A stretch of 64,000 nt of DNA, taken from positions 124,001 to 188,000 of the forward strand of contig NZ_RHJI01000001.1 of the NCBI RefSeq assembly GCF_004211955.1, given 5' to 3'. Under the pieces are notes generated by a model, which did no database searches, had not been told where the DNA came from, and was given only the letters and a program-made list of their open reading frames with translations. The first letter of the stretch is position 1; the number at the start of each line of letters is the position of its first letter. Below, piece after piece: positions 25,577 through 39,161 of the stretch. Made by a program: the position numbers and the translations under genes. Origin of the DNA: Escherichia sp. E1V33. Lineage in GTDB: Bacteria > Pseudomonadota > Gammaproteobacteria > Enterobacterales > Enterobacteriaceae.

Positions 25577-27898
25577 TTAACGCTTTTTCCCCATTGCCGC
25601 TGCCAGCGCATCCATCATTGCGCTATTACCGGCAGGCTGCGCTTCACGACCGCGCGGTTTGGCTGCCGGGCGGTTGTTTTGCGGGCGATCGTTACCACCG
25701 CTGCGACGGGCATTGGTTTCACCAGGCTGCTCGTCCAGACGCATGGTCAGGGCGATACGTTTACGCTGAAGATCCACTTCCAGCACTTTTACCTTCACAA
25801 TGTCGCCCGCTTTCACCACGGTATGCGGATCTTCCACAAACTTGTTCGACAATGAAGAGATGTGAACCAGGCCGTCCTGATGCACGCCGATATCGACAAA
25901 CGCGCCAAAGTTGGTGACGTTGGTCACCGCGCCTTCGAGGATCATACCCGGTTGCAGGTCGTTCATTGTCTCGACGCCATCGGCAAACTGAGCGGTTTTA
26001 AATTCCGGACGCGGGTCGCGACCCGGTTTTTCCAGCTCTTTGATGATGTCGGTTACCGTCGGCACACCGAATTTTTCATCGGTAAAGTCAGATGCTTTCA
26101 GGTTACGCAGCTCGCTGCTGTTACCCATCAGATCTTTCAGTGCCTGCTGCGTTGCCGCCAGAATGCGTTCCACCACCGGATAGGCTTCCGGGTGAACGGT
26201 AGAGGCGTCCAGCGGGTTATCGCCGTGGTTAATACGCAGGAAGCCCGCGCACTGTTCGAAGGCTTTTGGCCCCAGGCGGCTCACTTTCAGCAGTTGCTGG
26301 CGGTTCTGGAATTGGCCGTTCTCATCGCGCCAGGCAACAATGTTTTGCGCCATCATGCGCGTCAGGCCCGCCACGCGAGTTAACAGCGGAACAGAAGCGG
26401 TATTCAAATCAACGCCAACGGCATTTACGCAGTCTTCTACTACTGCATCCAGTTTGCGGGCCAGCTGCGTCTGGCTGACGTCATGCTGATACTGACCCAC
26501 ACCGATAGATTTCGGATCGATTTTCACCAGCTCCGCCAGCGGATCCTGCAAACGACGGGCGATAGACACCGCGCCACGCAGCGAAACGTCGAGATCCGGG
26601 AACTCCTGTGCTGCCAGCTCGGAAGCCGAGTAAACCGACGCGCCAGCTTCGCTGACGATCACTTTCTGCGCAGTCACTTTCGGGAACTGCTTCTGAACGT
26701 CGAGATAGAAACGCTCGGTTTCGCGGGAAGCCGTACCGTTACCGATCGCCACCAGTTCAACGTTATGCTTTTCACACAGGGCAGCAACGGTCATAGCCGC
26801 TTTTGCAGCCTGCCCGGTATGCGGATAAATAGTATCGGTCGCCACCAGTTTGCCCGTTGCATCGACCACCGCCACTTTTACCCCGGTACGCAGGCCCGGA
26901 TCGAGGCCCATCGTTGCACGCAGTCCGGCGGGGGCCGCCATCAGCAGATCGTGCAGGTTACGGGCAAAGACGTTGATTGCTTCATCTTCCGCGCGTTCGC
27001 GCACGGTGCCCATCAGTTCGGTTTCCAGGTGCATCAGCACCTTGATGCGCCAGGTCCAGCTCACCACGCCTTTGCGCCAGCTATCTGCCGGGGCATTGTT
27101 CAGGCGCAGGCCGAGATGATCCATGATGATTTGCTCGCAATAGCTCTCTTTTGGCGGCTCATCGAACTGCGGATCGGCATTCAGCGAAAGCTGGAGTACG
27201 CCTTCGTTACGCCCACGGAACATCGCCAGCGCGCGGTGAGAAGGCACCGTTGACAGCGGTTCGTGATGATCGAAATAGTCGCGGAATTTCGCCCCTTCCT
27301 CTTCTTTACCGCTCACTACCGTAGAAACCAAATGCGCGTTCTTCCACAGATAATCACGCACTTTCGCCAGCAGCGCGGCATCTTCGGCAAACCGTTCCAT
27401 CAGGATATAGCGCGCGCCGTCCAGCGCGGCTTTGGTATCTGCCACGCCTTTATCGGCATCAACATATTGTGCAGCGGCGACTTCTGGCGTGTGTGACGGA
27501 TCGCTCCACAGCAGGTCAGCCAACGGCTCAAGCCCTGCTTCAATGGCGATTTGCCCGCGGGTGCGGCGTTTAGGTTTGTAGGGCAGGTAGAGGTCTTCGA
27601 GTTCGGTTTTGCTTAGGGTGGCGTTGATGGCATTCGCCAGATCATCGGTGAGTTTGCCTTGCTCGGAAATGGACTTGAGGATCGCCTGACGTCTCTCTTC
27701 CAGCTCGCGCAGGTATCCCAGACGCGTTTCCAGATTACGCAACTGCGTGTCATCCAGACCGCCGGTGATTTCCTTACGATAACGTGCGATAAACGGCACG
27801 GTATTCCCTTCGTCAAGCAGGCGAACGGCAGCGTCAACCTGTTCCGGGCGCGCCTGAATTTCACCCGCAATAATGCGGCAGAACGAATCATTCATCAT
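25577..27898 (-). CDS. yhgF: Tex-family RNA-binding transcription accessory protein (YhgF)
   Basis: The 773-residue protein has the full Tex architecture: an N-terminal helical region, a YqgF/RuvC-like domain (~325-430, '[20 protein letters not shown]'), helix-hairpin-helix segments (~480-560, '[20 protein letters not shown]'), and a C-terminal S1 RNA-binding domain (~645-720, '[19 protein letters not shown]'). The tail is Arg/Asn/Pro rich and disordered. Tex proteins bind RNA and interact with the transcription machinery; the exact role in Escherichia is not well defined. It is on the same strand as greB, 96 bases downstream, so co-transcription is possible. Confidence 0.94.
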   Translation of the reverse strand: MMNDSFCRIIAGEIQARPEQVDAAVRLLDEGNTVPFIARYRKEITGGLDDTQLRNLETRLGYLRELEERRQAILKSISEQGKLTDDLANAINATLSKTELEDLYLPYKPKRRTRGQIAIEAGLEPLADLLWSDPSHTPEVAAAQYVDADKGVADTKAALDGARYILMERFAEDAALLAKVRDYLWKNAHLVSTVVSGKEEEGAKFRDYFDHHEPLSTVPSHRALAMFRGRNEGVLQLSLNADPQFDEPPKESYCEQIIMDHLGLRLNNAPADSWRKGVVSWTWRIKVLMHLETELMGTVRERAEDEAINVFARNLHDLLMAAPAGLRATMGLDPGLRTGVKVAVVDATGKLVATDTIYPHTGQAAKAAMTVAALCEKHNVELVAIGNGTASRETERFYLDVQKQFPKVTAQKVIVSEAGASVYSASELAAQEFPDLDVSLRGAVSIARRLQDPLAELVKIDPKSIGVGQYQHDVSQTQLARKLDAVVEDCVNAVGVDLNTASVPLLTRVAGLTRMMAQNIVAWRDENGQFQNRQQLLKVSRLGPKAFEQCAGFLRINHGDNPLDASTVHPEAYPVVERILAATQQALKDLMGNSSELRNLKASDFTDEKFGVPTVTDIIKELEKPGRDPRPEFKTAQFADGVETMNDLQPGMILEGAVTNVTNFGAFVDIGVHQDGLVHISSLSNKFVEDPHTVVKAGDIVKVKVLEVDLQRKRIALTMRLDEQPGETNARRSGGNDRPQNNRPAAKPRGREAQPAGNSAMMDALAAAMGKKR

Positions 27899-27994
27899 GG
27901 TTTGAGTTCATCTTTTCGGATCAAAAATCAGGGGATAGTTATACGGATTGGCTGGCCAAAATGCCAGCCATTGGCAGGAGGTTAAGACTCTTCC

Positions 27995-28471
27995 TTACGG
28001 TTTCACGTATTCGATGGCGTTAACATACCAGCTCGCTTCCCCGGCAGGGGTATTCACCACCGCCAGATCGCCCACTTCTTTTTTCAGCAATGCGCGAGCC
28101 ATCGGGGAATCGATAGAGATGTAATCTTTACGGCCAAAGATTTCATCGTAGCCGACGATACGGAAACGGTGAGTCACGCCATCGTCGTTTTCAATCTCTA
28201 CCCACGCACCAAAGAAAACTTTGCCTTCCTGCTGGGGCGAGTAATCGACGATTTTGAGATTTTCCATACATTTAGTGAGATAGCGCACACGACGGTCGAT
28301 TTCACGCAGGCGCTTTTTATTATACTGATAGTCAGCATTTTCGCTGCGGTCGCCCAGACTCGCGGCCCAGGTCACCTTCTTTGTGACTTCCGGGCGCTCT
28401 TCACGCCAGAGATAATTTAGCTCTTGTTTGAGTTTTTCATACCCTTCCCGGGTAACCAGGGGCGTTTTCAT
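27995..28471 (-). CDS. greB: Transcript cleavage factor GreB
   Basis: GreB rescues backtracked RNA polymerase by stimulating cleavage of the RNA 3' end. The 158-residue protein has an N-terminal coiled coil whose tip carries the conserved acidic residues in 'LGDRSENADYQYNK' and a C-terminal FKBP-like domain that ends 'GEASWYVNAIEYVKP'. The start MKTPLVTREG was chosen over a 12-residue extension. It diverges from ompR. Confidence 0.97.
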   Translation of the reverse strand: MKTPLVTREGYEKLKQELNYLWREERPEVTKKVTWAASLGDRSENADYQYNKKRLREIDRRVRYLTKCMENLKIVDYSPQQEGKVFFGAWVEIENDDGVTHRFRIVGYDEIFGRKDYISIDSPMARALLKKEVGDLAVVNTPAGEASWYVNAIEYVKP

Positions 28472-28698
28472 CTCGTTGATTCCCTTTGTCTGTTTGATAA
28501 TGCGCACATTGGGTATAACGTGATCATATCAACAGAATCAATAATGTTTCGCTGAATAAATTGTATACTTAAGCCGCTGTTTAATATGCTTTGTAACAAT
28601 TTAGGCTGAAATTCATACCAGATTTAGCTGGTGGCGAACGTGAGCTTTTTTAAGAATACACGCTTACAAATTGTTGCGGACCTTTGGGAGTACAAACA

Positions 28699-30767
<2,069 letters not shown>

Positions 30768-30771
30768 AAAA

Positions 30772-30795
30772 ACGGGAGGCGAAGGTGCCTCCCGT
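30772..30795. terminator. Bidirectional terminator between envZ and pckA
   Basis: The perfect arms 'acgggaggc' and 'gcctcccgt' are flanked by A-rich sequence upstream and 'tttt' downstream, so it works in both directions for the converging envZ and pckA. Confidence 0.9.
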
Positions 30796-30842
30796 TTTGC
30801 TTTCTATAAGATACTGGATAGATATTCTCCAGCTTCAAATCA

Positions 30843-32465
30843 TTACAGTTTCGGACCAGCCGCTACCAGCGCGGCACCCGCAGGGGTGTCGGTGTATTTA
30901 TCGAAGTTGTCGATAAACAGTTTCGCCAGGGTTTCGGCTTTTTCCTGCCACTGTTCAGGAGAAGCGTAGGTGTTACGCGGATCGAGGATCTTCGTGTCTA
31001 CGCCCGGCAGTTCGGTCGGGATCGCCAGGTTAAACATCGGCAGAGTGAAGGTTTCTGCGTTATCCAGCGAACCGTTGAGGATAGCGTCGATAATGGCGCG
31101 GGTATCTTTAATGGAGATACGTTTGCCGGTGCCGTTCCAGCCAGTGTTAACCAGATATGCCTGAGCACCTGCCGCTTGCATACGTTTCACCAGCACTTCT
31201 GCGTACTGAGTTGGGTGCAGCGACAGGAATGCCGCGCCGAAGCAGGCGGAGAAGGTTGGCGTCGGTTCGGTGATGCCACGCTCAGTACCCGCCAGTTTGG
31301 CGGTGAAGCCAGAGAGGAAGTGGTACTGAGTTTGATCGGCAGTCAGGCGAGAAACTGGTGGCAGTACGCCAAAGGCATCTGCGGTCAGGAAGATAACCTT
31401 AGTCGCGTGGCCCGCTTTGGAAACTGGCTTAACGATGTTTTCGATGTGATAGATCGGGTAAGAAACGCGGGTGTTCTCAGTTTTTGAACCATCGTCAAAA
31501 TCGATAGTGCCATCTTCACGTACGGTGACGTTTTCCAGCAGCGCATCGCGGCGGATAGCGTTGTAGATTTCCGGTTCCGCTTCTTTCGACAGTTTAATGG
31601 TTTTCGCGTAGCAGCCGCCTTCGAAGTTAAACACGCCGTCATCATCCCAGCCGTGCTCGTCATCGCCAATCAGGCGACGTTTCGGGTCGGTGGAAAGGGT
31701 GGTTTTACCGGTGCCAGAAAGACCGAAGAACACCGCAACATCACCTTTCTCGCCAACGTTGGCGGAACAGTGCATGGAGGCAATGCCCTTCAGCGGCAGC
31801 AGGTAGTTCATCATCGAGAACATCCCTTTCTTCATTTCGCCGCCGTACCAGGTGCCGCCAATCAGCTGCATGCGCTCGGTCAGGTTAAACGCCACGAAGT
31901 TTTCAGAGTTCAGACCCTGCTCTTTCCACTGCGGGTTGGTGCACTTCGCGCCGTTCATGACGATAAAGTCAGGTTTGAAACCTTCCAGCTCTTCATCACT
32001 CGGGCGAATAAACATGTTCTTGACGAAATGCGCCTGCCAGGCCACTTCGGTAATGAAACGTACGGAAAGGCGAGTATCCGGGTTAGCGCCACAGAAAGCA
32101 TCAACCACGAACAGGCGTTTGCCGGAAAGCTGTTTGGTCACCAGGCCTTTCAGATGTTGCCAGGTTTCCGGGGTGAGCGGTTTGTTGTCGTTCTTACCTT
32201 TGCCTTTGTCAGCCCACCAGAAGGTATCGCGAGTCGTATCGTCACGCACGATATACTTATCTTTTGGTGAACGCCCGGTGAAGATCCCGGTATCCACGGC
32301 AACGGCACCCAGATTAGTTAACACCCCGCGCTCATAACCTGTCAGGCTCGGATCGAGCTCTTCCTGATACAGCAGGTCGTAGCTTGGGTTGTAAACGATA
32401 TCATGAACGTCACTGATACCATAAGCCTCGAGTTCTTGCGGGGTCAAACCATTGTTAACGCGCAT
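30843..32465 (-). CDS. pckA: Phosphoenolpyruvate carboxykinase (ATP)
   Basis: PckA makes phosphoenolpyruvate from oxaloacetate and ATP, the committing step of gluconeogenesis. The 540-residue protein has the kinase-1 P-loop '[16 protein letters not shown]', the metal-binding '[19 protein letters not shown]' region, and the 'RVSYPIYHI' segment typical of ATP-type enzymes. The start [10 protein letters not shown] was chosen; the 23-residue upstream extension is not in the family. A CRP site upstream fits its activation by CRP in the absence of glucose. It diverges from yhgE. Confidence 0.98.
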   Translation of the reverse strand: MRVNNGLTPQELEAYGISDVHDIVYNPSYDLLYQEELDPSLTGYERGVLTNLGAVAVDTGIFTGRSPKDKYIVRDDTTRDTFWWADKGKGKNDNKPLTPETWQHLKGLVTKQLSGKRLFVVDAFCGANPDTRLSVRFITEVAWQAHFVKNMFIRPSDEELEGFKPDFIVMNGAKCTNPQWKEQGLNSENFVAFNLTERMQLIGGTWYGGEMKKGMFSMMNYLLPLKGIASMHCSANVGEKGDVAVFFGLSGTGKTTLSTDPKRRLIGDDEHGWDDDGVFNFEGGCYAKTIKLSKEAEPEIYNAIRRDALLENVTVREDGTIDFDDGSKTENTRVSYPIYHIENIVKPVSKAGHATKVIFLTADAFGVLPPVSRLTADQTQYHFLSGFTAKLAGTERGITEPTPTFSACFGAAFLSLHPTQYAEVLVKRMQAAGAQAYLVNTGWNGTGKRISIKDTRAIIDAILNGSLDNAETFTLPMFNLAIPTELPGVDTKILDPRNTYASPEQWQEKAETLAKLFIDNFDKYTDTPAGAALVAAGPKL

Positions 32466-32686
32466 TTCACTGCTCCTTAGCCAATATGTATTGCCTGAAT
32501 AGTAAAGTCTTTTTGGGGGGGTTAACCGCGACAAGGCTCATAGATTTACGCATCTGGAGAAATTCATATTTGACAAAAAACTCCGTGATTCCTGTCACGA
32601 AACGGTTGCTATTATCGCAGAAATAGCATTCCAGGTGTGGAAAATGTTCCTAAAAGGTTAAATGTTAGTTTAATTGACCATTATAA

Positions 32687-32702
32687 TGTGAGTTAAATCT
32701 CA
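32687..32702. promoter_or_regulatory. CRP site in the pckA-yhgE gap
   Basis: TGTGAGTTAAATCTCA differs from the CRP core TGTGA-N6-TCACA at one position. It lies ~220 bases upstream of pckA and ~150 bases upstream of yhgE. The rest of the 378-base gap (32466-32843) is AT-rich promoter sequence with a -35-like TTGACA near 32571 and no gene. Confidence 0.65.
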
Positions 32703-32843
32703 TTCCTGATTGAAATTTATGCAAAATAAATCAGTAAAGTATCGATTCACCACCGCAAAATTTTTTGTAAATTTTTCTGAAAATAAATATTAGTACTGCC
32801 TGAATGCAATAATTAACCTTCCTTTTGATTCCGGATCACGAAC

Positions 32844-34568
32844 ATGGATAACGTTGAACTTTCACCTGCAACACGGTGGGGAATGGTCGCCACTGGGCTA
32901 ATCCAGGGGCTGGTTTGCTATTTTTTGATAACCTGGCTGGCTGTGGACAATAACAACTGGATTGTTTACGGCATCCCTGCGACCGTGGCACTTTCATCAG
33001 TTTTGTTATTCACCGTGGAATCCTTCAAACAGAAGCGTTTGTGGGGGTGGCTGGCGCTGGTATTTATTGCCACCCTGGCGATGAGCGGCTGGCTGAAGTG
33101 GCAAATTGATGGCATGAGTCCCTGGCGAGCAGACCAGGAACTCTGGGAATTTGGTTGTTATCTGCTGTTAATGGCGATGTTGTTATTGCCCTGGATACAA
33201 CTGAATTTACACGACAGAAAAGAGCGAACGAACTATAGCTTTTTTTACCAGTCAGCGTGGCATAACGTTCTAATATTGATGGTGATTTTTATCACTAATG
33301 GTCTGACCTGGCTGGTGCTTTTACTGTGGAGCGAGTTATTTAAACTTGTTGGTATCACGTTTTTCAGTACCCTCTTTTTTTCAACCGACTGGTTTATTTA
33401 TCTTACGCTGGGCCTGGTTACCGCGCTGGCAGTCATTCTTGCGCGGACACAATCGCGGTTAATCGCCTCTATACAAAAGCTCTTCACGTTAATCGCTACG
33501 GGTTTACTACCTCTGGTTTCACTGCTGACGCTGCTGTTTATTATCACTTTGCCCTTTGCTGGTTTGAATGCGATTTCACGCCACATCTCCGCCGCTGGGT
33601 TGCTTTTAACTCTGGCCTTATTGCAATTGCTCTTAATGGCCATTGTCCGCGATCCGCAAAAAACATCGCTTCCCTGGACTGGCCCGTTGCGTTGCCTGAT
33701 AAACACGTCTCTGCTGGTGGCTCCGCTCTATGTACTGATCGCTGCCTGGGCTATATGGATGCGGGTCGCTCAATACGGCTGGACTGCCGAACGCTTGCAC
33801 GGCGCATTGGCGGTGGTGGTGTTACTGGTTTGGTCGCTGGGGTATTTCGTCAGTATTGTCTGGCGTAAAGGGCAAAATCCCCTTGTTCTTCAGGGTAAAG
33901 TGAACCTCACAGTTTCGTTGCTGGTACTGGCAATACTGGTGCTTCTTAATTCGCCGGTGCTGGACAGTATGCGCATTAGCGTGAACAGCCATATGGCGCG
34001 TTATCAGAGCGGCAAGAACACGCCAGACCAGGTAAGTATCTATATGCTCGAACATAGCGGTCGTTATGGACGTGCGGCGCTTGAGTCGCTGAAAAGCGAT
34101 GTCGAGTATATGAAAGACCCGAAACGCAGACGGGGCCTGCTGATGGCTTTTGATGGAGTGCAACGTCTTCAGCAGAAGATATCGGAAAAAGCATTAGCTG
34201 ATAATGTATTTATTGCCCCGGGTTCTGGCAAACCGGATGCGGCCTTCTGGTCGGCAGTGATGAAAAATCGCTATAACGCAATGATATGCATTGAAAAAGA
34301 TGCCTGCGTGCTGGTAGAGCAAGATCTGAATAGTGATGGTAGGGCAGAGCGGATCCTGTTTGCCTTTAATGATGAAAGAGTCATTGTCTATGGTATTGAT
34401 CCTGCCGGGAAAGAATGGAAAGAGATTACGATGAGTTCACTCCCGCGTGTAATAACGAAAGAGAAATTACTCACAGCGGCGAAAGATGGAAAACTGGGGA
34501 CGAAGCCTAAAGTGTGGCGCTCTCTTACGGTGGATAGTGAAACGCTGGATTTGAATCTGAATGAATGA
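32844..34568 (+). CDS. yhgE: DUF4153 multi-pass membrane protein YhgE
   Basis: The 574-residue protein has about ten to twelve hydrophobic helices in residues ~10-380, followed by a soluble C-terminal part (~385-574) rich in charged residues. The C-terminal segment '[20 protein letters not shown]' resembles a short calcium-loop-like pattern (DLNSDGRAE). It is known in K-12 as YhgE, of unknown function, in the DUF4153 family. It is monocistronic: pckA diverges upstream and hslO converges downstream, with a REP-like hairpin between. Confidence 0.85.
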   Translation: MDNVELSPATRWGMVATGLIQGLVCYFLITWLAVDNNNWIVYGIPATVALSSVLLFTVESFKQKRLWGWLALVFIATLAMSGWLKWQIDGMSPWRADQELWEFGCYLLLMAMLLLPWIQLNLHDRKERTNYSFFYQSAWHNVLILMVIFITNGLTWLVLLLWSELFKLVGITFFSTLFFSTDWFIYLTLGLVTALAVILARTQSRLIASIQKLFTLIATGLLPLVSLLTLLFIITLPFAGLNAISRHISAAGLLLTLALLQLLLMAIVRDPQKTSLPWTGPLRCLINTSLLVAPLYVLIAAWAIWMRVAQYGWTAERLHGALAVVVLLVWSLGYFVSIVWRKGQNPLVLQGKVNLTVSLLVLAILVLLNSPVLDSMRISVNSHMARYQSGKNTPDQVSIYMLEHSGRYGRAALESLKSDVEYMKDPKRRRGLLMAFDGVQRLQQKISEKALADNVFIAPGSGKPDAAFWSAVMKNRYNAMICIEKDACVLVEQDLNSDGRAERILFAFNDERVIVYGIDPAGKEWKEITMSSLPRVITKEKLLTAAKDGKLGTKPKVWRSLTVDSETLDLNLNE

Positions 34569-34624
34569 CAGTGCGCATCTGATTTTTTATTGGATGCGGC
34601 GCATCAGGCAATGTAGTCATGATA

Positions 34625-34648
34625 TCCGGCAGATTCATCTCTGCCGGA
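34625..34648. repeat. REP-like hairpin between yhgE and hslO
   Basis: Perfect arms 'tccggcaga'/'tctgccgga' around a six-base loop lie eight bases after the hslO stop. A partial REP-like sequence (34592-34611) is next to it. Confidence 0.7.
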
Positions 34649-34656
34649 CATGGTGA

Positions 34657-35535
34657 TTAATGAACTTGCGGGTCTGCCGGAGACGCATTGTTGCGGATCT
34701 CGGCAATATCCATTGCATTGAACAGATAGTGGTTACCACAGTAATCACAATGCATGTCAATTTCGCCTTCTTCCGCGAGGATGCTATCAACTTCTTCATC
34801 CGGCAGCGTTTTCAGCGCGTCGGCGCAACGTTCACGCGAGCAGGTGCATTTGAATTCAACATCCTGCGGATCGTAAACCGTCACCTCTTCTTCGTGATAC
34901 AAACGCCACAACACTTCGTTTGCCGGTAACGTCAGTAGCTCTTCAGTTTTGATGGTTTCGGTTAGCGTCGCCAGATGGTCGAAGTCGTCCTGCTGGGCAT
35001 TTTGCGCAGGCATTACCTGCAACAACATACCGCCCGCAGCCGGTTTGCCGTCTACGTCGCCGGTGCGAATAAACAGGCGCGTCGGCAGCTGTTCAGAACG
35101 CATAAAGTAATCTTCCAGGCAAGCCGCCAGGGTGTCACCTTCCAGGCCAACTACGCCCTGATAGCGTTCGCCTTCGCTCGGGGTAATTGTGATCACCACG
35201 TAACCATTGCCGACCAGCGTTTTCAGATCGGCATTTTCCGGAATTTCACCCTGCACACGCGCAACACCGCGCATCTGCTGTTTGTTGTTTCCGTTGATGA
35301 CCGCCAGACTCATCGGGCCGTCGCCTTGCAGCTGTACGGTGATATCACCATCAAACTTCAGCGTAGCGGTCAACAGGCTGGTCGCGACCAGCAGTTCAGC
35401 CAGCACGTTTTTCACCGGCTGCGGATAATCGTGATTCTCAAGGATCTGTTGCAGGGTTTCCGAAACGGTTACCAGTTCGCCGCGCACGGCAAAGTTTTCA
35501 AACAGATAGCGATGTAATTGGTCATGTTGCGGCAT
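34657..35535 (-). CDS. hslO: Redox-regulated chaperone Hsp33
   Basis: Hsp33 is a holdase chaperone that is switched on when oxidants release its zinc. The 292-residue protein has the core substrate-binding domain and a C-terminal zinc centre with CTC (Cys232, Cys234) and CDYC (Cys265, Cys268), all present. The start MPQHDQ was chosen over a two-residue extension. It follows hslR by 24 bases and is in the heat-shock operon with yrfG. Confidence 0.97.
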   Translation of the reverse strand: MPQHDQLHRYLFENFAVRGELVTVSETLQQILENHDYPQPVKNVLAELLVATSLLTATLKFDGDITVQLQGDGPMSLAVINGNNKQQMRGVARVQGEIPENADLKTLVGNGYVVITITPSEGERYQGVVGLEGDTLAACLEDYFMRSEQLPTRLFIRTGDVDGKPAAGGMLLQVMPAQNAQQDDFDHLATLTETIKTEELLTLPANEVLWRLYHEEEVTVYDPQDVEFKCTCSRERCADALKTLPDEEVDSILAEEGEIDMHCDYCGNHYLFNAMDIAEIRNNASPADPQVH

Positions 35536-35559
35536 AATCATCTCTCTTGCAGGTGACAG

Positions 35560-35961
35560 TTATTCACTGTCGCCGTGTTTAAATCGTAACAGGTCACGGC
35601 GCTCTTTTTTGTCCGGGCGCCGGTCCGGGTGCGGCATGGTTAAGGCATTCAGTTTACGTGCCAGCGCCATTTTTTCGCGTTTCTCTACACTTTCCGCAGT
35701 CTCTTCATACAGCAAGACCGCCTCGCTGGCGGGGCGACGCTGTTCAGTAATCGCCTTTACAATTACCGTTCGTTCGTCATTTCCCTGGCGCAGTGTGAGC
35801 GTGGCATTCAGCTCGACGATTTTGCTCGGCTTGCTGCGCTGCCCGTTGTAATGCACCTTACCGCCTTCAATCATTTCGCGGGCCAGCGCGCGGGTTTTAT
35901 AAAAACGGGCGGCCCATAGCCATTTATCCAGTCGAACCTCAACAGCCGGTTTTTCTTTCAT
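35560..35961 (-). CDS. hslR: Heat-shock protein Hsp15 (ribosome rescue)
   Basis: Hsp15 binds free 50S subunits carrying a blocked peptidyl-tRNA and helps recycle them. The 133-residue protein has an N-terminal S4 RNA-binding domain ('RLDKWLWAARFYKTRALARE') and a very basic C-terminal tail ('PHPDRRPDKKERRDLLR'). It lies between yrfG (10 bases upstream) and hslO. Confidence 0.96.
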   Translation of the reverse strand: MKEKPAVEVRLDKWLWAARFYKTRALAREMIEGGKVHYNGQRSKPSKIVELNATLTLRQGNDERTVIVKAITEQRRPASEAVLLYEETAESVEKREKMALARKLNALTMPHPDRRPDKKERRDLLRFKHGDSE

Positions 35962-35971
35962 GGCGTCTCCT

Positions 35972-36640
35972 TCACATTAGCGAGGGGATCAGGCGGCGGT
36001 AGTCATTCAGTGACGGATGGCGTTCATACTGTTTTTCGGCTATTCCAGAGTCAGGGTTGGTGACGCCGAGACAGTAACGAATACCAAATTGCGCGGCAGC
36101 ATCGAGAATGGCTTCGCTGTCATCAATAAACAGCGTTCTTTCAGCTTTCAGACCCGTAGCTTCGGCCACCGCATGCCATAACCGCTGATCCTCTTTCGGA
36201 TAACCAAATGTGTGGGTGGAAAGTAATAAATCAAGGTGCGCGTCCAGACCCGTATGCTCAAGTTTAACGGCCAGGTTATGTGGATGGGCGTTAGTGAGCA
36301 AAATTCGCCGCTTGCCGCTGGCTTTCAGGGCTTCGAGAAACGGAATAGTATCTTCGCGCAACACGGCACGCGGCCCCATCTCGGTGGTCATCGCACAGAT
36401 ATCCAGACCCAGTTGCTCGCTCCAGTAATCAAGACAGTACCAGTTTAGCGTATGCTGCACGTCGTGATATTGCTGGCGCATATATTCCATTGCTTCCTGT
36501 GGCGTAACACCGTTTTGCGCGCCCCAGGTTTCAGGCACTAGCTTTTGCCAGAAATAGTTATCGAAGGCGAGGTCGAGCAACGTGCCGTCCATATCCAGCA
36601 GAACGGTATCTACGTCCTGCCAGGCAATGTTGATATGCAT
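35972..36640 (-). CDS. yrfG: HAD-family purine nucleotidase
   Basis: YrfG is a HAD-like phosphatase reported to hydrolyse GMP and IMP. The 222-residue protein has motif I 'DMDGTLLDL', motif II 'LLTNAHPH', a lysine in 'GYPKEDQRLW', and motif IV 'LFIDDSEAILDAA'. The start MHINIAW was chosen; the 15-residue extension runs into the gap after igaA. It is between igaA (64 bases) and hslR (10 bases) and may share the heat-shock operon. Confidence 0.93.
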   Translation of the reverse strand: MHINIAWQDVDTVLLDMDGTLLDLAFDNYFWQKLVPETWGAQNGVTPQEAMEYMRQQYHDVQHTLNWYCLDYWSEQLGLDICAMTTEMGPRAVLREDTIPFLEALKASGKRRILLTNAHPHNLAVKLEHTGLDAHLDLLLSTHTFGYPKEDQRLWHAVAEATGLKAERTLFIDDSEAILDAAAQFGIRYCLGVTNPDSGIAEKQYERHPSLNDYRRLIPSLM

Positions 36641-36704
36641 GAGGGAAATCTCCAGAGTGAAGCAACTTGCGCGACAGGGTAGCATAACCTGCCGCGCAAA
36701 CGTG

Positions 36705-38840
36705 TTATTCGATGAGGCTTTCTGAAGACGTGAGCAGCGTCGGATTCAGGCAGCTTTCGTAATATTCCTGAATCTCCATCATGCGGGTGCGATGACGTTG
36801 GTAACGACGCCAGGCCTGCACGCCATTATAGATGGCACAGCCGAACATCGTCAGTAGCAGTAATGTGGTGCCGAGATAGCGCCACAGGCCAGAACGGTCT
36901 GGAATAGGGTGCAAGCCGATATGCTGCGTGCCGTTGGCATCGGTGAAGGTATTGGTGACGATCCCTTCGGCGTTAAACGGTGTATGCATCAACATTTGCG
37001 CCAGCTTCTGGAAAGCGTTCCATTGTTCTTGCGCCGGGTAGTCATAAAGCGAGGCTGCTGGCCACGGTTGATCGACAAAATCGCTGCCTTCGTCGCTGAC
37101 AATCAGGAAGCCGCCAGGCGCTGGGCTATTCAGTGATTGCGCCGCTCGCGCCGTTTCATGAGTGATAAACGGTGCGGTGGAAGTCGCCACCAGATTATCC
37201 AGCGATTCTGCGCTCACCGGGCGAAGTAATACATTTACACCATCAAGTTTTCCTGCGTTGGCGCGTTTCACCAGTGCGTCCCAGTCCTTACTGTTGCCGA
37301 GATTCACCAGTGCGTTTTTTAAGCGCACACAATCATCTTTGGCAGCACAGAGATCTGCGGTCTTCAGTACGATGTTGCCAAAGTCATCAAGCAAAACCAT
37401 GCCGGATTTCTGAATCGCAGAACGTAATGAGGCACTGACACGTGATTCATCTTCCGGTTTAGGGTGCAGTTGACGGTTTACTGCTTCGGTCAACGCCGTA
37501 GCTTTGTTAACCAGTTCCGATTCCGGTAATGGCAATGAACGGGCGTCATTCCAGATAATCTGTGAGCAGTCAAACGGCAAAAACGGTGAATTGGTTTTCG
37601 CGCTCCAGGTGCCGGAAGTGCGGATATTACACATGCCTGTACCGCTTAGACGTAAGGTATCGCCCACGCGTACGCCAGCGTCCGCAAGTTGTTTGACACT
37701 GGTGGCCTCAATAGTCTGCGCGCCTTTCATCCACGAGAGCGTGAATTTCAACGGCATATCCAGTGGGATCCAGAACAGCAGCATAAACAAGACTAACAGC
37801 GAACCGGCAGCGATAACTGTGCTGCGTAGCCAGTGCTGCAACGGGAAGTTTTTTACTTCGTCATGCAGCGAAAGATAGCGCCCCTGGCGCACGACGTGGC
37901 GGTCGAGGTAGATATCGATATCGGTTTGTTGACCGAGATCCTGAGCAATGTATGGCTGCCAGTGTGCGGGATAGACCAGGTCGATAATACCAAGCGAAAT
38001 ATTGTTGATCTGTTCCTGAGAGTTTTCGCCAAATAGCCCCCAGCGACGCGGTGTCCCGCGCAGGCAGTGGATCTCCCGTAGGGAAGATTTTGCAGGTGGC
38101 GCATATAATCCCCACAGACCCGCACCCAGCAGCAGTAGCGCGCCGCCAACCAACCATGGGACAAATACATCTGGGGTCACCAGGCAGAAATAGAACATCA
38201 GGAATGAGGCGACAATTAGCAGCGCTTCCCGCAATCCTCGTGGGCGGCTAAGTGCATACTCTTCGTGCGTTTCCTGGCGAATGTTGAGCAACTCAATTTG
38301 TTCGCTCTCTTCACCGCGAATCGACGCCTGCGTTGATGGAATAGGTTGTAACGCGTAACCGCGAGTCTCCTGCATATACTCTTGCAGCGTATGGCCGTTG
38401 AGTGAAATGACTAATGGGAGCGAGTCGGTATAAATCAGTTCAACGGTGTTTTCGTCGTTGATGTACTGCTCCCAGAAAGGCGGCAGGTGGACTTCTACCG
38501 AGTCAAGATAGTAGCGCCATTTATTGGGATCGTCGGTAGAGATGCCATAACGTGTGATAGCGTGCGTCAACATCATCACGTTATTGCTTTCGGCGTTCAG
38601 CGTCAGAGAGACAGGCGCCGTGCTGGCACCCGTCGGACCGGGAACCTGCAAAATCTGCGTCAGGCTCTCGAGATAATTTTCAACAGCGCTACGTTCTTCT
38701 GGAGTGAGTTTGCGCGTTTGCGCATCAGCGAAGGCGTTAGCCCAGGGCAATTGTCGCCGCCTGGTGCGTGCTTTTATCAGCCATCCCGCAAGTAGTGAGC
38801 AGGCCAGCAAAGCAGCTAAAAAAATCACAATGGTGCTCAT
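36705..38840 (-). CDS. igaA: Rcs phosphorelay inhibitor IgaA
   Basis: IgaA is an essential inner-membrane protein that restrains RcsD in the Rcs envelope-stress pathway; loss is lethal unless Rcs is inactive. The 711-residue protein starts with a membrane helix (~3-21), has a cytoplasmic domain, further membrane helices at ~205-250 and ~340-360, a large periplasmic domain with two cysteine pairs ('GTGMCNIR', 'FDCSQI', 'DLCAAKDDCVRL'), and a final helix (~655-675). Older name yrfF. It diverges from nudE across a 321-base gap. Confidence 0.95.
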   Translation of the reverse strand: MSTIVIFLAALLACSLLAGWLIKARTRRRQLPWANAFADAQTRKLTPEERSAVENYLESLTQILQVPGPTGASTAPVSLTLNAESNNVMMLTHAITRYGISTDDPNKWRYYLDSVEVHLPPFWEQYINDENTVELIYTDSLPLVISLNGHTLQEYMQETRGYALQPIPSTQASIRGEESEQIELLNIRQETHEEYALSRPRGLREALLIVASFLMFYFCLVTPDVFVPWLVGGALLLLGAGLWGLYAPPAKSSLREIHCLRGTPRRWGLFGENSQEQINNISLGIIDLVYPAHWQPYIAQDLGQQTDIDIYLDRHVVRQGRYLSLHDEVKNFPLQHWLRSTVIAAGSLLVLFMLLFWIPLDMPLKFTLSWMKGAQTIEATSVKQLADAGVRVGDTLRLSGTGMCNIRTSGTWSAKTNSPFLPFDCSQIIWNDARSLPLPESELVNKATALTEAVNRQLHPKPEDESRVSASLRSAIQKSGMVLLDDFGNIVLKTADLCAAKDDCVRLKNALVNLGNSKDWDALVKRANAGKLDGVNVLLRPVSAESLDNLVATSTAPFITHETARAAQSLNSPAPGGFLIVSDEGSDFVDQPWPAASLYDYPAQEQWNAFQKLAQMLMHTPFNAEGIVTNTFTDANGTQHIGLHPIPDRSGLWRYLGTTLLLLTMFGCAIYNGVQAWRRYQRHRTRMMEIQEYYESCLNPTLLTSSESLIE

Positions 38841-39161
38841 GCTTTCCCCATCTTACTTAATTTGTCAGGCGTGATTATTCGCACCCTGGACACAATATAG
38901 GATTCTGCGGTTGGCTATCGGCAAGCGTGGAGTTGAACTTGAGCATCATTAAGCGCATCCCAGTAACCGCTGATCATAGCAAACCCTCTGAGGGCGGAAT
39001 ATCAGCAAATTCCTGGAGTTATTTCAACCTATTGACTTTTAATTTGATTTGAGAACGATTATTTATCAGGTTGCATAAATGTAAATAACATGCAATTCAC
39101 ATTGCCGAAACGGTCTCCGATATCGCACAATAAATACTGATTTCACTGCAAAGATTCCACA
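38841..39161. promoter_or_regulatory. igaA-nudE divergent gap
   Basis: This 321-base gap must carry the promoters of igaA and nudE. The nudE-proximal half is AT-rich. I see no named operator, gene or repeat in it. Confidence 0.5.
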